64,000 bases of DNA from Megamonas hypermegale (GCF_900187035.1 NZ_LT906446.1:1-64000); one strand, 5' to 3'. Counted from the first letter of the stretch, positions 1-8,066 are shown. Program-made: numbers and translations. Notes: generated by a model not told the origin, from the letters alone.

Positions 1-1089
1 ATGAATAATATAGGAATAATTACTTTTCATTTTGCATATAATTTTGGTTCTAGTTTACAAGCATATGCTTTAAAATTTTTATTAAAAAATAAAGGTTATA
101 ATGTAAAAATAATTAATTTTATATATGAAAGAGATTTTGAGCAGTATAAATTGTTTAGAGTAGCATCTTATTTAAAACGACCTAAATCTTTTATAGTAGA
201 TGTTTTATTTTATAATAAAAATAAAATGCGGAAAAATAATTTTGAATTATTTGCTAAAAGATATTTTGATTTAGGTCAAAAAAAATATTTTAATTATAAA
301 GATATGAAAGAATTAAATGATAAATTTGATACATTTATTTGTGGTAGTGATCAAATTTGGAATTTAGATTGTACTCAAGGTGTTGAACCAGCATATTTTT
401 TGAAGTTTGCTAATAAAGATAAGTTGAAAATAGCTTATGCACCAAGTTTAGCACATGTAAAATTTGCTAGAAATTATAATGCTGATTTAAAAGAAGCTAT
501 TAAAGATTTAGATTATATTTCTGTTCGAGAAGAAAGTACATTACCATTAATTCAGCCACTAACAGAAAAAAAGGTAAATGTAGTATTAGACCCTACATTA
601 TTGTTGGATAAAAAGGATTATGAATTAATTATTAATCAATATAAAAATGAATCAGAGTATATTTTTGTTTATATGTTAGAATACAGTGCTGAATTGGTAA
701 AATATTGTAATGAATTTAGTAATAAAAAAAGAATAAAAGTAATATATATTTCTAATAATAAAATTAGTGGAATAAAAGGAAAAAATGCTTTTGGTATTGG
801 ACCAGATAAGTTTTTAAAATATATAAAAGAAGCAAAATATATTATTACTAATTCTTTCCATGCGACAGTTTTTTCAATTATTTTTAATAAGAAGTTTGTA
901 ACATTTACTACAAAACGTAGCTCTTCAAGAATGGTAGATTTATTAGATAAATTAGGAATATCTGAACGTATCTATAATGAAAAATTTAATATTGATAAAG
1001 ATATTGATTATGATATAGTACAAAAAAATTTGATAGATATGAGGAAAAGTTCATTAGAATATCTTAGAAAAGCCTTGAAGAGAGAATAA
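1..1089 (+). CDS. Polysaccharide pyruvyl transferase family protein
   Basis: The 362-residue protein resembles the WcaK/CsaB/PssM family, which moves pyruvate from phosphoenolpyruvate onto sugars as a ketal. The opening FHFAYNFGSSLQAYAL, the CGSDQIWN block (residues 114-121) and NSFHATVFS (from residue 284) are typical of the family. The start coincides with the first base of the window, but the N-terminus looks complete for the family, so the gene is probably whole; its ribosome site and promoter lie outside. A flippase gene follows after 6 bp and an FrhB-like gene after that, so this is the 3' part of a surface polysaccharide operon. The DNA is very AT-rich with A/T-ending codons, unlike the central part of the window, which suggests transfer. 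The acceptor sugar cannot be told. Confidence 0.85.
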   Translation: MNNIGIITFHFAYNFGSSLQAYALKFLLKNKGYNVKIINFIYERDFEQYKLFRVASYLKRPKSFIVDVLFYNKNKMRKNNFELFAKRYFDLGQKKYFNYKDMKELNDKFDTFICGSDQIWNLDCTQGVEPAYFLKFANKDKLKIAYAPSLAHVKFARNYNADLKEAIKDLDYISVREESTLPLIQPLTEKKVNVVLDPTLLLDKKDYELIINQYKNESEYIFVYMLEYSAELVKYCNEFSNKKRIKVIYISNNKISGIKGKNAFGIGPDKFLKYIKEAKYIITNSFHATVFSIIFNKKFVTFTTKRSSSRMVDLLDKLGISERIYNEKFNIDKDIDYDIVQKNLIDMRKSSLEYLRKALKRE

Positions 1090-1095
1090 TTAGTT

Positions 1096-2490
1096 ATGAA
1101 AGAAACAAATCGTTTATTAAAAAATACAGGAATTATAGCGATTGGTAATTTGAGTACAAAGGCAATATCTTTTTTGTTATTACCTTTATATACAGCTATT
1201 TTATCAACGCATGAATATGGTATTATAGATTATATTATTACTTTATCAATGTTTTGTGTACCATGTATTTCTTTTTTAATGGATGAAGCTATTTTTAGAT
1301 TTTTAATTGATTGTAAAAATAAAGAAGAGAAATCGATAATAATATCTAACTCTTTTATTTTAGTATTTATAGGCATAATTTTATTTTTGGTTATTATTTA
1401 TCCTATTTTAGTTTATGTTAAATATAAATATATATGGTGTTTAATTTTATTTGTTATATCAGATATTATTGCTACAATGATATCCGCATTATTAAGAGGC
1501 ATTGGAAGAACTGATGCTTTTGCTGTGTATAATTTTATTTCAAGTACAATACAAATTGTTCTCAATATAATATTTATAGCTGTATTTTATTGGGGTATAG
1601 AAGGTATGCTTTCAGCAATGATAATTGGTCGTGTTGTTGCAACTTTTGTATATATTATTTGTTTGAAGTTATGGCAATATATAGATTTAAAAAAGATAAA
1701 TATACTAAAAATAAAAGAAATGTTGAAATATGCAATACCATTAATACCTAATAGAGTATCTTGGCTTATTATAAATTTATCAAGTAGAATAGTCATTATG
1801 AATATAATGACTAGTGGAGCTTTAGGTATATATGCAATATCTTCTAAATTCGCTAATTTAATGGATATGATATATGGCTTTTTCTATCAATCATGGAAAG
1901 AAAGTTCAGCTAGAGTTTTGCAAAGTAATGATAGAGATGATTTTTATAATTTGGTTTATAAATATTTAAAAAGCTTTATGTATTCTATAGTGTTGTTAAT
2001 CACTAGCTTTATACCGATAATATTTAGATTTTTGATAGCCGATACATATTTAGAAGCTATTTTATATGTACCAATTTTATTATTAGCAACATATTTTTCT
2101 AATATATCTGGATTCTATGGTGGAATATTTACGGCATATAAAGATACAAAAATAATGGGAACATCTACAATTGTTGCAGCGACAATTAATTTAGTATTAA
2201 TGTTTATAATTATTAACTTTTGGGGATTGTATGCTGTTGCAATTTCGGCTTTAATAGCAAATATAGCAGTTTACCAATATAGAAAAATTAAAGTTAAAAA
2301 ATATGTTATATTGATAGAAAATAGAAAAAAAATAATTTTTGATTGGATAATGACAGGAATAATTTTCCTTTTATTTTATTCAATGAACATTAATTTACAG
2401 ATAATAGGTATATTAGTATCGGTAGTTTATTTTATAATTATGAATTATGCGGTATTAAAATTGATAAAAAACAAATTAGCTAATAGATAA
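1096..2490 (+). CDS. Polysaccharide flippase, Wzx/MATE-like family
   Basis: This 464-residue protein is almost all membrane, with about 12 to 14 hydrophobic segments separated by short lysine-rich loops. The beginning (LLKNTGIIAIGNLSTKAIS, then LLLPLYTAILSTHEYG) is the usual opening of the polysaccharide biosynthesis/export branch of the MOP superfamily. Such proteins flip lipid-linked oligosaccharide units across the inner membrane. It starts 6 bp after the pyruvyl transferase stop and is clearly in the same operon. It has the same strong AT bias as its neighbours. Family membership is safe; the substrate is not known. Confidence 0.87.
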   Translation: MKETNRLLKNTGIIAIGNLSTKAISFLLLPLYTAILSTHEYGIIDYIITLSMFCVPCISFLMDEAIFRFLIDCKNKEEKSIIISNSFILVFIGIILFLVIIYPILVYVKYKYIWCLILFVISDIIATMISALLRGIGRTDAFAVYNFISSTIQIVLNIIFIAVFYWGIEGMLSAMIIGRVVATFVYIICLKLWQYIDLKKINILKIKEMLKYAIPLIPNRVSWLIINLSSRIVIMNIMTSGALGIYAISSKFANLMDMIYGFFYQSWKESSARVLQSNDRDDFYNLVYKYLKSFMYSIVLLITSFIPIIFRFLIADTYLEAILYVPILLLATYFSNISGFYGGIFTAYKDTKIMGTSTIVAATINLVLMFIIINFWGLYAVAISALIANIAVYQYRKIKVKKYVILIENRKKIIFDWIMTGIIFLLFYSMNINLQIIGILVSVVYFIIMNYAVLKLIKNKLANR

Positions 2491-2514
2491 ACTTTTATTT
2501 TTAAGGAAGATTTT

Positions 2515-3753
2515 ATGGAAAATAAGGTAGTATTATTTGATAAAAAAGAAAATTTTTGTGCTTGTGGAGCTTGTTATAATATTTGTCCTAAAAATGCAAT
2601 TGAAATGGTAGTAGATGAGTATGGTTTTAAATATCCTAAAATAGACTATACTAAATGCATAAGTTGTGGTGCTTGTAAAAGAGTATGTGCGTTTCAAAAT
2701 GTAATAGAAAAAAATGAACCATTACAAGTTGTTGCAGCTGCAAGAAAAGATGAAAATAAGATAATGAAATCAGCTTCTGGTGGAATTTTTGCTGTTTTTG
2801 CTGAATATTTTTTATCTATAGGTGGCATAGTTTATGGAGCTGCATTAGTAAAAGAAAATAATACATTAGTGCCTAAACATATAGGCATTGATAGTTTAAA
2901 AGATTTATCTAAGTTATTGGGTTCAAAATATGTACAGAGTGATATTGGTAATGTATACAAAGAAATTAGAACATTATTAAATAATAAAAAACAAATTTTA
3001 TTTTCAGGAACACCTTGTCAAGTAGCAGGACTTAAAGCCTTTTTAGGAAAAAAATATGAAAACTTATTTACAATAGATATAATTTGTCATGGTGTGCCTA
3101 ATGCAGAATTTTTTAAAGGTTATTTAGAAATATTAGAGAAAAAATTTAATGGAAAAGTTTTGGATTTTAAATTTAGAGATAAAACAAGTGGATGGGGATT
3201 AAATAGTAAAGTTGATTTATTGATTAATAATAAAAGAAAAACAGAATATTTATTGGTAGGAGAATCAACATATTATCATATGTTTTTAGATTCTCAAAAC
3301 TATAGACAAAATTGTTATAAATGTAAATATACAAATAGACATAGAACAGGTGATATTACAATAGGAGATTATTGGGGAATAGAAAAAGAACATCCTGAAT
3401 TACTAAAAATAAATGGTGGATTACTAGATACTAAAAAAGGTATATCAGCAATAATAATTAATACAGAAAAAGGTAAATTGGGAGTAGAGAGATTAGGTCA
3501 AGAAATAGTATATTTTGACACCACTTATGAAAAGGTAGCTATCGTTAATACTCAATTGAGAGAACCAAGTAAATATGGTAAATATAGAGATAAAATAATG
3601 GAAGAATATAAAATTGGTGGATTTAATAAAGTAGATGAATATTATTATAAGAAAGTATTAAGGAAAATTGCTATTAAGAAAAAAATAAAAAAATTTGTAC
3701 CAAAATTTTTATGGAAAAAGATTAAAATAATATATAAATTAATAAAGAAATGA
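2515..3753 (+). CDS. FrhB-like iron-sulfur flavoprotein (coenzyme F420 hydrogenase beta-subunit family)
   Basis: The 412-residue protein begins with two ferredoxin-type 4Fe-4S motifs (cysteines 15, 17, 20, 24 and 48, 51, 54, 58). An FrhB/FdhB-like region follows, with GTPCQVAGL in the middle and GDITIGDYWG, preceded by a CxxC pair, near residues 270-290. Archaeal relatives reduce F420, but gut Firmicutes do not make F420, so that name should not be taken as function. In bacterial polysaccharide clusters this family often sits beside a pyruvyl transferase, exactly as here. A redox step on a sugar or lipid-linked precursor is a reasonable inference without direct support. It is the last gene of the operon, 24 bp after the flippase, and a perfect hairpin follows. 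Confidence 0.8.
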   Translation: MENKVVLFDKKENFCACGACYNICPKNAIEMVVDEYGFKYPKIDYTKCISCGACKRVCAFQNVIEKNEPLQVVAAARKDENKIMKSASGGIFAVFAEYFLSIGGIVYGAALVKENNTLVPKHIGIDSLKDLSKLLGSKYVQSDIGNVYKEIRTLLNNKKQILFSGTPCQVAGLKAFLGKKYENLFTIDIICHGVPNAEFFKGYLEILEKKFNGKVLDFKFRDKTSGWGLNSKVDLLINNKRKTEYLLVGESTYYHMFLDSQNYRQNCYKCKYTNRHRTGDITIGDYWGIEKEHPELLKINGGLLDTKKGISAIIINTEKGKLGVERLGQEIVYFDTTYEKVAIVNTQLREPSKYGKYRDKIMEEYKIGGFNKVDEYYYKKVLRKIAIKKKIKKFVPKFLWKKIKIIYKLIKK

Positions 3754-3766
3754 AGATAAAAAAGAA

Positions 3767-3792
3767 CCCCAAAGAAAATATTTTCTTTGGGG
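3767..3792. terminator. Bidirectional terminator
   Basis: A perfect 26-bp palindrome with arms CCCCAAAGAAAAT and ATTTTCTTTGGGG lies between two converging genes. The run of T on the minus strand (read from the A-rich stretch 3757-3766) makes it strongest for the muramidase gene, but it can also end the polysaccharide operon. Confidence 0.85.
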
Positions 3793-3799
3793 ATTGTTG

Positions 3800-4393
3800 T
3801 CATTCATAGTAAATATTGCAATCAAGGTATATATCATCTATTTGTTCACAATTAGTATATTGCCATATTTTGCAAATGCGATTGGGATATTTAAGTTTAA
3901 AGCTGTTTTCATGGTAATATTGTGCTGTCCAAATAGGCACATAATCTGCCAATAGGTTTAAGTCTATGATATTGATTAGCCAGTTGTAGGAACTATATAA
4001 ACCTACATAATTATAATTGAGTTCATTTAATCGGTTTATGAAGTTGCCAATCATATAAGCTACATTAATATTATATTTGAGCATGGATATATCTTCGGCA
4101 TCATACCAAATGCCAAGTGGTGGATTTTGCCCATTTAAATATGTTTTTATTTGCATATCTACCCAGTTTGCTTCATTAATAGCTTCATCAATTGTTGCGG
4201 CATGAGCATAATAATATATTCCATAAGGTAGATTGTAAGCTACGGCGTTATTTACATGAGTTATGAACATATCATCTAAATGATAATACTCACCTATTTT
4301 AATGATAACGCCTTTTATATTGGCTCGTTTTAGTGCTTGCCAGTTTAAGTTTTCTTGCCAAGCGGAAATATCTACTACTTTAAAATTTGACAT
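3800..4393 (-). CDS. GH25 family lysozyme (muramidase)
   Basis: The 197-residue protein is one GH25 domain with no obvious binding repeats. Visible family motifs are VVDISAWQ with Asp8, KIGEYY, YGIYYYAHA, the acidic strand end WYDAED (Asp98 and Glu100, expected catalytic pair), VGLYSSYNWL, IWTAQY and KIWQYT. GH25 enzymes cut the MurNAc-GlcNAc beta-1,4 bond of peptidoglycan. There is no signal peptide, as in phage endolysins that need a holin. It has a strong AAGGAGTG ribosome site. It is transcribed away from the small regulator and the sigma/YvrJ cassette. No phage structural genes or integrase are nearby, so a free-standing cell-wall enzyme or a domesticated lysis module are both possible. 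Confidence 0.85.
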   Translation of the reverse strand: MSNFKVVDISAWQENLNWQALKRANIKGVIIKIGEYYHLDDMFITHVNNAVAYNLPYGIYYYAHAATIDEAINEANWVDMQIKTYLNGQNPPLGIWYDAEDISMLKYNINVAYMIGNFINRLNELNYNYVGLYSSYNWLINIIDLNLLADYVPIWTAQYYHENSFKLKYPNRICKIWQYTNCEQIDDIYLDCNIYYE

Positions 4394-4489
4394 ATAATCA
4401 CTCCTTTATTTTTCTACTTGCATTAGATGGCTGAAAAATAAACCTTTTGTAGTGATTTTTAAAAATTTTAGCGTTTTTGTTAAAATTTA

Positions 4490-4499
4490 CGATATATCG
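4490..4499. promoter_or_regulatory. Short palindrome upstream of the small regulator
   Basis: The perfect palindrome CGATATATCG lies about 25 bp upstream of a TATAAT at 4524-4529 that could be the -10 of the Cro/CI-type gene. Such a site could be an autoregulatory operator, which is inference. No good -35 is seen at the usual distance. Confidence 0.35.
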
Positions 4500-4564
4500 C
4501 ATACATCTATTTTTTATTTAGAGTATAATGTAGTTAATTTGATAAGGAAGATGAGGTGGTCATC

Positions 4565-4822
4565 GTGCCATTTATAAAGGCAGTGGATTGTAGAATTTTA
4601 GAGTTATGTAGAAGTAACCATTTGAGTATAAATGGTTTGGCAAACAGAGCAGGAATGCCACCTTCAACTGTAGCTAGTATTTTAAATGAAAAGAGTCGAA
4701 ATCCTGGAGAACTTACGATTTTTAAGATTTGCATAGGTTTTGGCATAAGTATGGCGCAATTTTATGCATCAGAATTATTTAATGTCGAAAATATAGATTT
4801 GGAAAAAGTACATAAAGATTAA
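4565..4822 (+). CDS. Cro/CI (XRE)-type small DNA-binding protein
   Basis: An 85-residue protein with one helix-turn-helix over most of its length (SINGLANRAGMPPSTVASIL is the helix pair). It is probably a repressor or activator of nearby genes. I chose GTG at 4565 because GAGGTGG at 4553-4559 is a good ribosome site 6 bp upstream. The in-frame GTG at 4556 overlaps that site, though it has its own AAGGA at 4544-4548, so the start is not certain. It diverges from the muramidase gene and precedes the DUF2922/DUF1659/sigma cassette; it may control either. The target is unknown. Confidence 0.75.
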   Translation: MPFIKAVDCRILELCRSNHLSINGLANRAGMPPSTVASILNEKSRNPGELTIFKICIGFGISMAQFYASELFNVENIDLEKVHKD

Positions 4823-4846
4823 ATTCATAACTGCACACATAGCGAA

Positions 4847-4888
4847 AAACAAACTATTATGTAATTTTGGATAATAGTTTGTTTTTTT
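4847..4888 (+). terminator. Rho-independent terminator after the small regulator
   Basis: A 14-bp stem (AAACAAACTATTAT with ATAATAGTTTGTTT) closes a short loop and ends in seven T. It separates the regulator from the DUF2922 cassette, so the cassette should have its own promoter. Confidence 0.8.
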
Positions 4889-4970
4889 TATGCACTGGAA
4901 AAAATTTTAGATATTAGGTTGAAATTTGGGTATGAACTTGCAAGTAGATAAGTGTAAGGGAGTGATAAAG

Positions 4971-5066
4971 ATGAAAAGACGGCGGCAGATAAGTTATTTA
5001 ATTGAGTCGATTGAAATAGGGTTTAAGAAAAGGAGCGATATTAAATGGCGGATACACGTAAATTGA
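4971..5066 (+). CDS. Possible small basic peptide, 31 residues
   Basis: A short reading frame starts at ATG 4971 with AAGGGAG about 9 bp upstream and ends 22 bp inside the DUF2922 gene. The peptide (starting MKRRRQISYLIESIE) is basic and amphipathic. The overlap with the next start suggests a leader coupled to DUF2922 translation, or a small protein of the cassette. It is too short to recognise, and chance cannot be excluded. Confidence 0.3.
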   Translation: MKRRRQISYLIESIEIGFKKRSDIKWRIHVN

Positions 5067-5263
5067 CTATGGTTTTTAGTTTGGATAATGGTGATGATTT
5101 TAAATATAATTTAGCAGATCCAAAAGATGATTTAACTAAGGCACAGGTTGATGAAGCTATGCAGGCAATGATTGATAACAATGCTATCTTAAAAGATGGA
5201 CATGGCGCAGCAACTATAAAAGAAGCGTATATCACAACTACTACACAGACTGTTTTAGAATAA
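5045..5263 (+). CDS. DUF2922 family small protein
   Basis: A 72-residue protein matching the pattern of DUF2922: a short beta strand start (KLTMVFSLDNG), a DPKDDLT turn and the helix VDEAMQAMIDNNAI, then a strand ending near the C-terminus. No function is established for the family. There is no signal peptide or membrane segment. A clear AAGGAG lies 9 bp upstream. It is followed by a DUF1659 gene, a sigma-like factor and a YvrJ gene; this set recurs together in Firmicutes, which suggests one shared process. Confidence 0.8.
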   Translation: MADTRKLTMVFSLDNGDDFKYNLADPKDDLTKAQVDEAMQAMIDNNAILKDGHGAATIKEAYITTTTQTVLE

Positions 5264-5287
5264 TTTAATTGATTTGGAGGTTTTATC

Positions 5288-5509
5288 ATGGCAGTTAAGA
5301 AAAATGTGGAATGCAATATTGTTATTAAAGTGCAGACAGGAACAACTACAACGGGCAAACCAAGCTATGCAAGTCGTAGTTTTGGCGATATAAATCCAGA
5401 AATTTCTGATGATAATGTACTCACTATTGGTCAAAAATTATCTGGTTTGCAAAAATACACTTTAGGCAGTGTAAATCGTGAAGATTTAGCAGAAATTGCT
5501 CAAGCGTAA
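5288..5509 (+). CDS. DUF1659 family small protein
   Basis: A 73-residue protein with the DUF1659 look: a basic start, two strands around GKPSYASRSFGDINPEISDD and a final segment LSGLQKYTLGSVNREDLAE. The family has no known function. It begins 24 bp after the DUF2922 stop with TTTGGAGG as ribosome site, so the two are co-translated from one message. Its size and fold outline parallel DUF2922, and the two may act as a pair; that is inference. Confidence 0.8.
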   Translation: MAVKKNVECNIVIKVQTGTTTTGKPSYASRSFGDINPEISDDNVLTIGQKLSGLQKYTLGSVNREDLAEIAQA

Positions 5510-5573
5510 GTTGTTTTAAAGGGGGTGCAATGCATCCCCTATTTTATAATAAATAAAGAAAGAGGGTTTTCGT

Positions 5574-6128
5574 ATGGAACCTGAATTGATTAGTAGAGCC
5601 CAAGCTCATGATGAAGAAGCTATTATACTTTTGATGGATAAGTATAAGGGATTGTTACATAAGGCGGCAAACCAAAATCATTTGAGAAGTATTAAAGATG
5701 AAGCGTATAGTGAGGCATGCTTGGGTTTTTATGAGGCGATAATGACTTATGATATGAGCTTGGGTATTCCATTTGCTGGCTTTGCTAAATCAAAGGTTTA
5801 TGCTAAAGTACATAGTTTATTTAGAAAGTATTTGTGCATTTGGCAAAATGAGCTTTTGGCTTGTAATAAAGAAGATGATGATGAAAATGAGTATATGGAT
5901 TTATTTGAAGACAATATTAATATAGAAGAAAAAGTTATGTATAAACTGGATTTACAGGAAATAATAGATGAATTATCTTTTAAACAGCGATTGATTTTTG
6001 AGGAAATAGTATTAAAGGGAAATAATATGACGCAGACTGCGAAAAAGTTTAATATATCGGTGCAAGCTGTCAGTAAGACATATAAAAAGATGATAAGAGT
6101 GATTTTAAAATATCTACAAAAGGAGTGA
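5574..6128 (+). CDS. Sigma-70-like RNA polymerase factor
   Basis: The 184-residue protein has a region 2-like N-terminal half (LLMDKYKGLLHKAAN, YSEACLGFYEAIMTYD, FAGFAKSKVYAKVHSLFRKY). An acidic linker near residues 100-117 follows, then a region 4-like helix-turn-helix (LSFKQRLIFEEIVLKG, MTQTAKKFNISVQAVSKTYK). It lacks regions 1 and 3, as do small alternative sigma factors of the ECF or UviA/TcdR types. Its place between DUF1659 and YvrJ recalls the B. subtilis sigO/yvrJ neighbourhood. It probably drives a small regulon, possibly including the muramidase. No anti-sigma gene is recognisable beside it. The YvrJ ribosome site lies inside its last codons. Confidence 0.78.
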   Translation: MEPELISRAQAHDEEAIILLMDKYKGLLHKAANQNHLRSIKDEAYSEACLGFYEAIMTYDMSLGIPFAGFAKSKVYAKVHSLFRKYLCIWQNELLACNKEDDDENEYMDLFEDNINIEEKVMYKLDLQEIIDELSFKQRLIFEEIVLKGNNMTQTAKKFNISVQAVSKTYKKMIRVILKYLQKE

Positions 6129-6133
6129 GTTTG

Positions 6134-6283
6134 ATGGAATATTTATTACAGAGCATGGCAAACTATGGTTTTCCGATGGTGATAGCGGTATTTTTATTAG
6201 TGCGAATGGATAGGCGATTGGCTGAATTAGACAGTGGTATACGTGATTTAACTGAAGCCATAAAACAAAAGGGAAGCCTATAA
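6134..6283 (+). CDS. YvrJ family membrane peptide, 49 residues
   Basis: This short gene encodes one N-terminal membrane helix (YGFPMVIAVFLLVRMDRRL) and a charged amphipathic tail that ends QKGSL. The NYGFP...LLVRMDRRL pattern matches the YvrJ family. AGGAG at 6121-6125, inside the stop region of the sigma gene, lies 8 bp before the ATG, so translation is coupled. One membrane helix with a charged tail is also the plan of small holin-like or export-helper proteins. The muramidase nearby lacks a signal peptide, so a role in release is conceivable, but this is untested. Confidence 0.75.
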   Translation: MEYLLQSMANYGFPMVIAVFLLVRMDRRLAELDSGIRDLTEAIKQKGSL

Positions 6284-6342
6284 TAGTAATAGAAATAACA
6301 ATGTAAAATTAAAGGATTTTTAATGAGCTATTAAGAATATAA

Positions 6343-6351
6343 TGATATAAT
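6343..6351 (+). promoter_or_regulatory. Extended -10 promoter for galU (candidate)
   Basis: TGATATAAT at 6343-6351 is a perfect extended -10, about 40 bp before the galU start. A second TATAAT lies at 6338-6343. No convincing -35 is present, which extended -10 promoters tolerate. Confidence 0.45.
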
Positions 6352-6397
6352 ATTAACGCAAAGTAATTATATTAATTTTATCTAGGAGTGGATGTTT

Positions 6398-7279
6398 ATG
6401 AAACGTATTAGAAAAGCGGTTATTCCAGCTGCTGGTTTTGGTACGCGATTTTTGCCAGCGACTAAGGCTACACCGAAAGAAATGTTACCGATTGTAGATA
6501 AACCTACAATTCAATATATAGTGGAAGAAGCGTTGGCAAGTGGTATCGAGGATATCTTGATTATTAGCGGTCATGCTAAGCGTGCTATTGAAGACCACTT
6601 CGACAGCACACCTATTTTGGAAGAGAATTTAAAGGCAAAAGGCAAGACTGAATTATTGAAAATGGTACAAGAAATTTCTGAAATTAATGTACATTACATT
6701 CGTCAAAAACATATGCGCGGACTTGGCGATGCTATTTTATGCGCACGTGCTTTTGTCGATAATGAACCATTTGCTGTACTTTTAGGCGATGATGTCGTTT
6801 ACAATCCAAAACCACAGCCACCAGCATTAAAACAGTTGATGGATATGTACAGTCAAACTGGTGCAACGATTTTAGGCTGTCAAAAAGTGCCGAAAGAAAA
6901 AGTATCTTCTTATGGTATTGTAGCAGGTGAGCCTACTATTAATGAGCAGTTGATGAAAGTCAGCGATATGATAGAAAAGCCAAGCATTGAAGAGGCTCCT
7001 AGTCAGATGGCTGTACTCGGTAGATATATAATCACACCTGATGTATTTGAAGTGCTCCAGAATACAAAACCTGGTAAAGGCGGAGAAATACAGCTTACAG
7101 ATGCACTTAAAGTCATGGCAAAACGTGAAAATGTATATGCTTATAACTTCACTGGCAAGCGCTATGATGTGGGCGATAAATTGGGATTTTTGAAAGCTAC
7201 AGTGGAATTTGCATTGCGCCGTGATGACTTATCAGCAGATTTTTCTAGCTATTTAAAGGATATCACTAAAAACTTATAA
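6398..7279 (+). CDS. galU: UTP-glucose-1-phosphate uridylyltransferase
   Basis: GalU makes UDP-glucose from UTP and glucose-1-phosphate, feeding LPS and exopolysaccharide sugars. The 293-residue protein has the nucleotidyltransferase start KAVIPAAGFGTRFLPATKA with KEMLPIVDKPTIQYIVEEA, the GDD motif in LLGDDVVYN and EKPS further on, at normal family length. I chose ATG 6398 because AGGAG at 6384-6388 is 9 bp away; the ATG at 6392 is only 3 bp from it. It stands alone between the cassette and a terminator. Its glucose-1-phosphate substrate is shared with glgC further along. Confidence 0.95.
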   Translation: MKRIRKAVIPAAGFGTRFLPATKATPKEMLPIVDKPTIQYIVEEALASGIEDILIISGHAKRAIEDHFDSTPILEENLKAKGKTELLKMVQEISEINVHYIRQKHMRGLGDAILCARAFVDNEPFAVLLGDDVVYNPKPQPPALKQLMDMYSQTGATILGCQKVPKEKVSSYGIVAGEPTINEQLMKVSDMIEKPSIEEAPSQMAVLGRYIITPDVFEVLQNTKPGKGGEIQLTDALKVMAKRENVYAYNFTGKRYDVGDKLGFLKATVEFALRRDDLSADFSSYLKDITKNL

Positions 7280-7290
7280 TTATCGAAATA

Positions 7291-7335
7291 AAAGTTGTCT
7301 GTATTTAAGATAGTTAAATCAGGCAACTTTTTTTT
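7291..7335 (+). terminator. Terminator after galU
   Basis: The stem AAAGTTGTCTG pairs with CAGGCAACTTT (one G-T pair) and is followed by a run of T. Confidence 0.8.
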
Positions 7336-7481
7336 GAAAATAACCATAGTTTTAATAGTTTGTGATATAGTATATATGTAGTATAAAAATCTGATAATGA
7401 GGTTTAATAGTGATTACAAACACTTCTAGACATTTGCGATTAAATATTTTATCCCATTATTAAATGGAAAGGAGTGCTAGT

Positions 7482-7700
7482 ATGTCCATAAAATACATAA
7501 TTGCTCAAATCCGTCATGAAAAAAACATGACTCAAAAACAACTTGCTAAAAAAGCAGGTATTAGTACAGCTATGATTAGTTTTATAGAAAATGATAAACG
7601 ACAACCGACTTTTTATGTGATTGCACTGATAGCTAAAGCTTTAGACGTCACGGTTGATGAATTAGTAGTTATAAAAGATACACATCGTTTTTTTAAATAA
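7482..7700 (+). CDS. Small Cro/CI (XRE)-type regulator
   Basis: A 72-residue protein that is almost entirely one helix-turn-helix (KNMTQKQLAKKAGISTAMIS then FIENDKRQPTF) with a short C-terminal tail. ATG 7482 is the right start: AAAGGAG at 7468-7474 is 7 bp before it, while the upstream in-frame ATG at 7464 would run through that site. It stands alone, with terminators on both sides, between galU and the porin gene. It may act on its own promoter or on a distant target. A possible promoter (TTGTGA, 16 bp, TATAAA at 7360-7387) precedes it. Confidence 0.8.
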   Translation: MSIKYIIAQIRHEKNMTQKQLAKKAGISTAMISFIENDKRQPTFYVIALIAKALDVTVDELVVIKDTHRFFK

Positions 7701-7716
7701 TTACAGTTGGCTAAAA

Positions 7717-7747
7717 TAAAAACTGCCTTTTTTAGGCAGTTTTTTTG
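7717..7747 (+). terminator. Terminator after the small regulator
   Basis: AAAACTGCC pairs with GGCAGTTTT around a T-rich loop and runs into seven T. Confidence 0.85.
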
Positions 7748-7952
7748 TTTTTTAATCTATTTCTAATACCATTTTAATTTTACAATGTTACAATAATAAC
7801 TGTAAAAGGAAAATAAAGGATTGGTAAATAGTTGATTTTGAAACTTATAAATATAAATGGGAATTTTTTTATAAATCCTTATTTATAAAGGGTTTTTAAA
7901 TGATTTTTGAATTTTTTCAAATGTAATATTCGGTAATAAATTTTATAAAATG

Positions 7953-7981
7953 TTGCATTTTCCTAAAAAATATGCTATTAT
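7953..7981 (+). promoter_or_regulatory. Promoter of the porin gene
   Basis: TTGCAT (7953-7958), 17 bp, then TATTAT (7976-7981) with an extended TGC just before it. Transcription would start near 7988, giving a leader of about 130 nucleotides. The 200 bp before it (7750-7950) are AT-rich and hold only a weak hairpin near 7874-7900. Confidence 0.65.
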
Positions 7982-8066
7982 CATTATAGTTCTTGGAAAG
8001 ATGTATAGTGACGAGATATAAAAGTTGAGGAAACGTGGATACTCATACACAATAAAATCTCCGAGC

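Noticed and set aside
3800-6283. A prophage remnant
   Set aside because: Only a muramidase and a Cro/CI-type regulator suggest phage. No integrase, terminase, capsid, tail genes or attachment repeats are seen.
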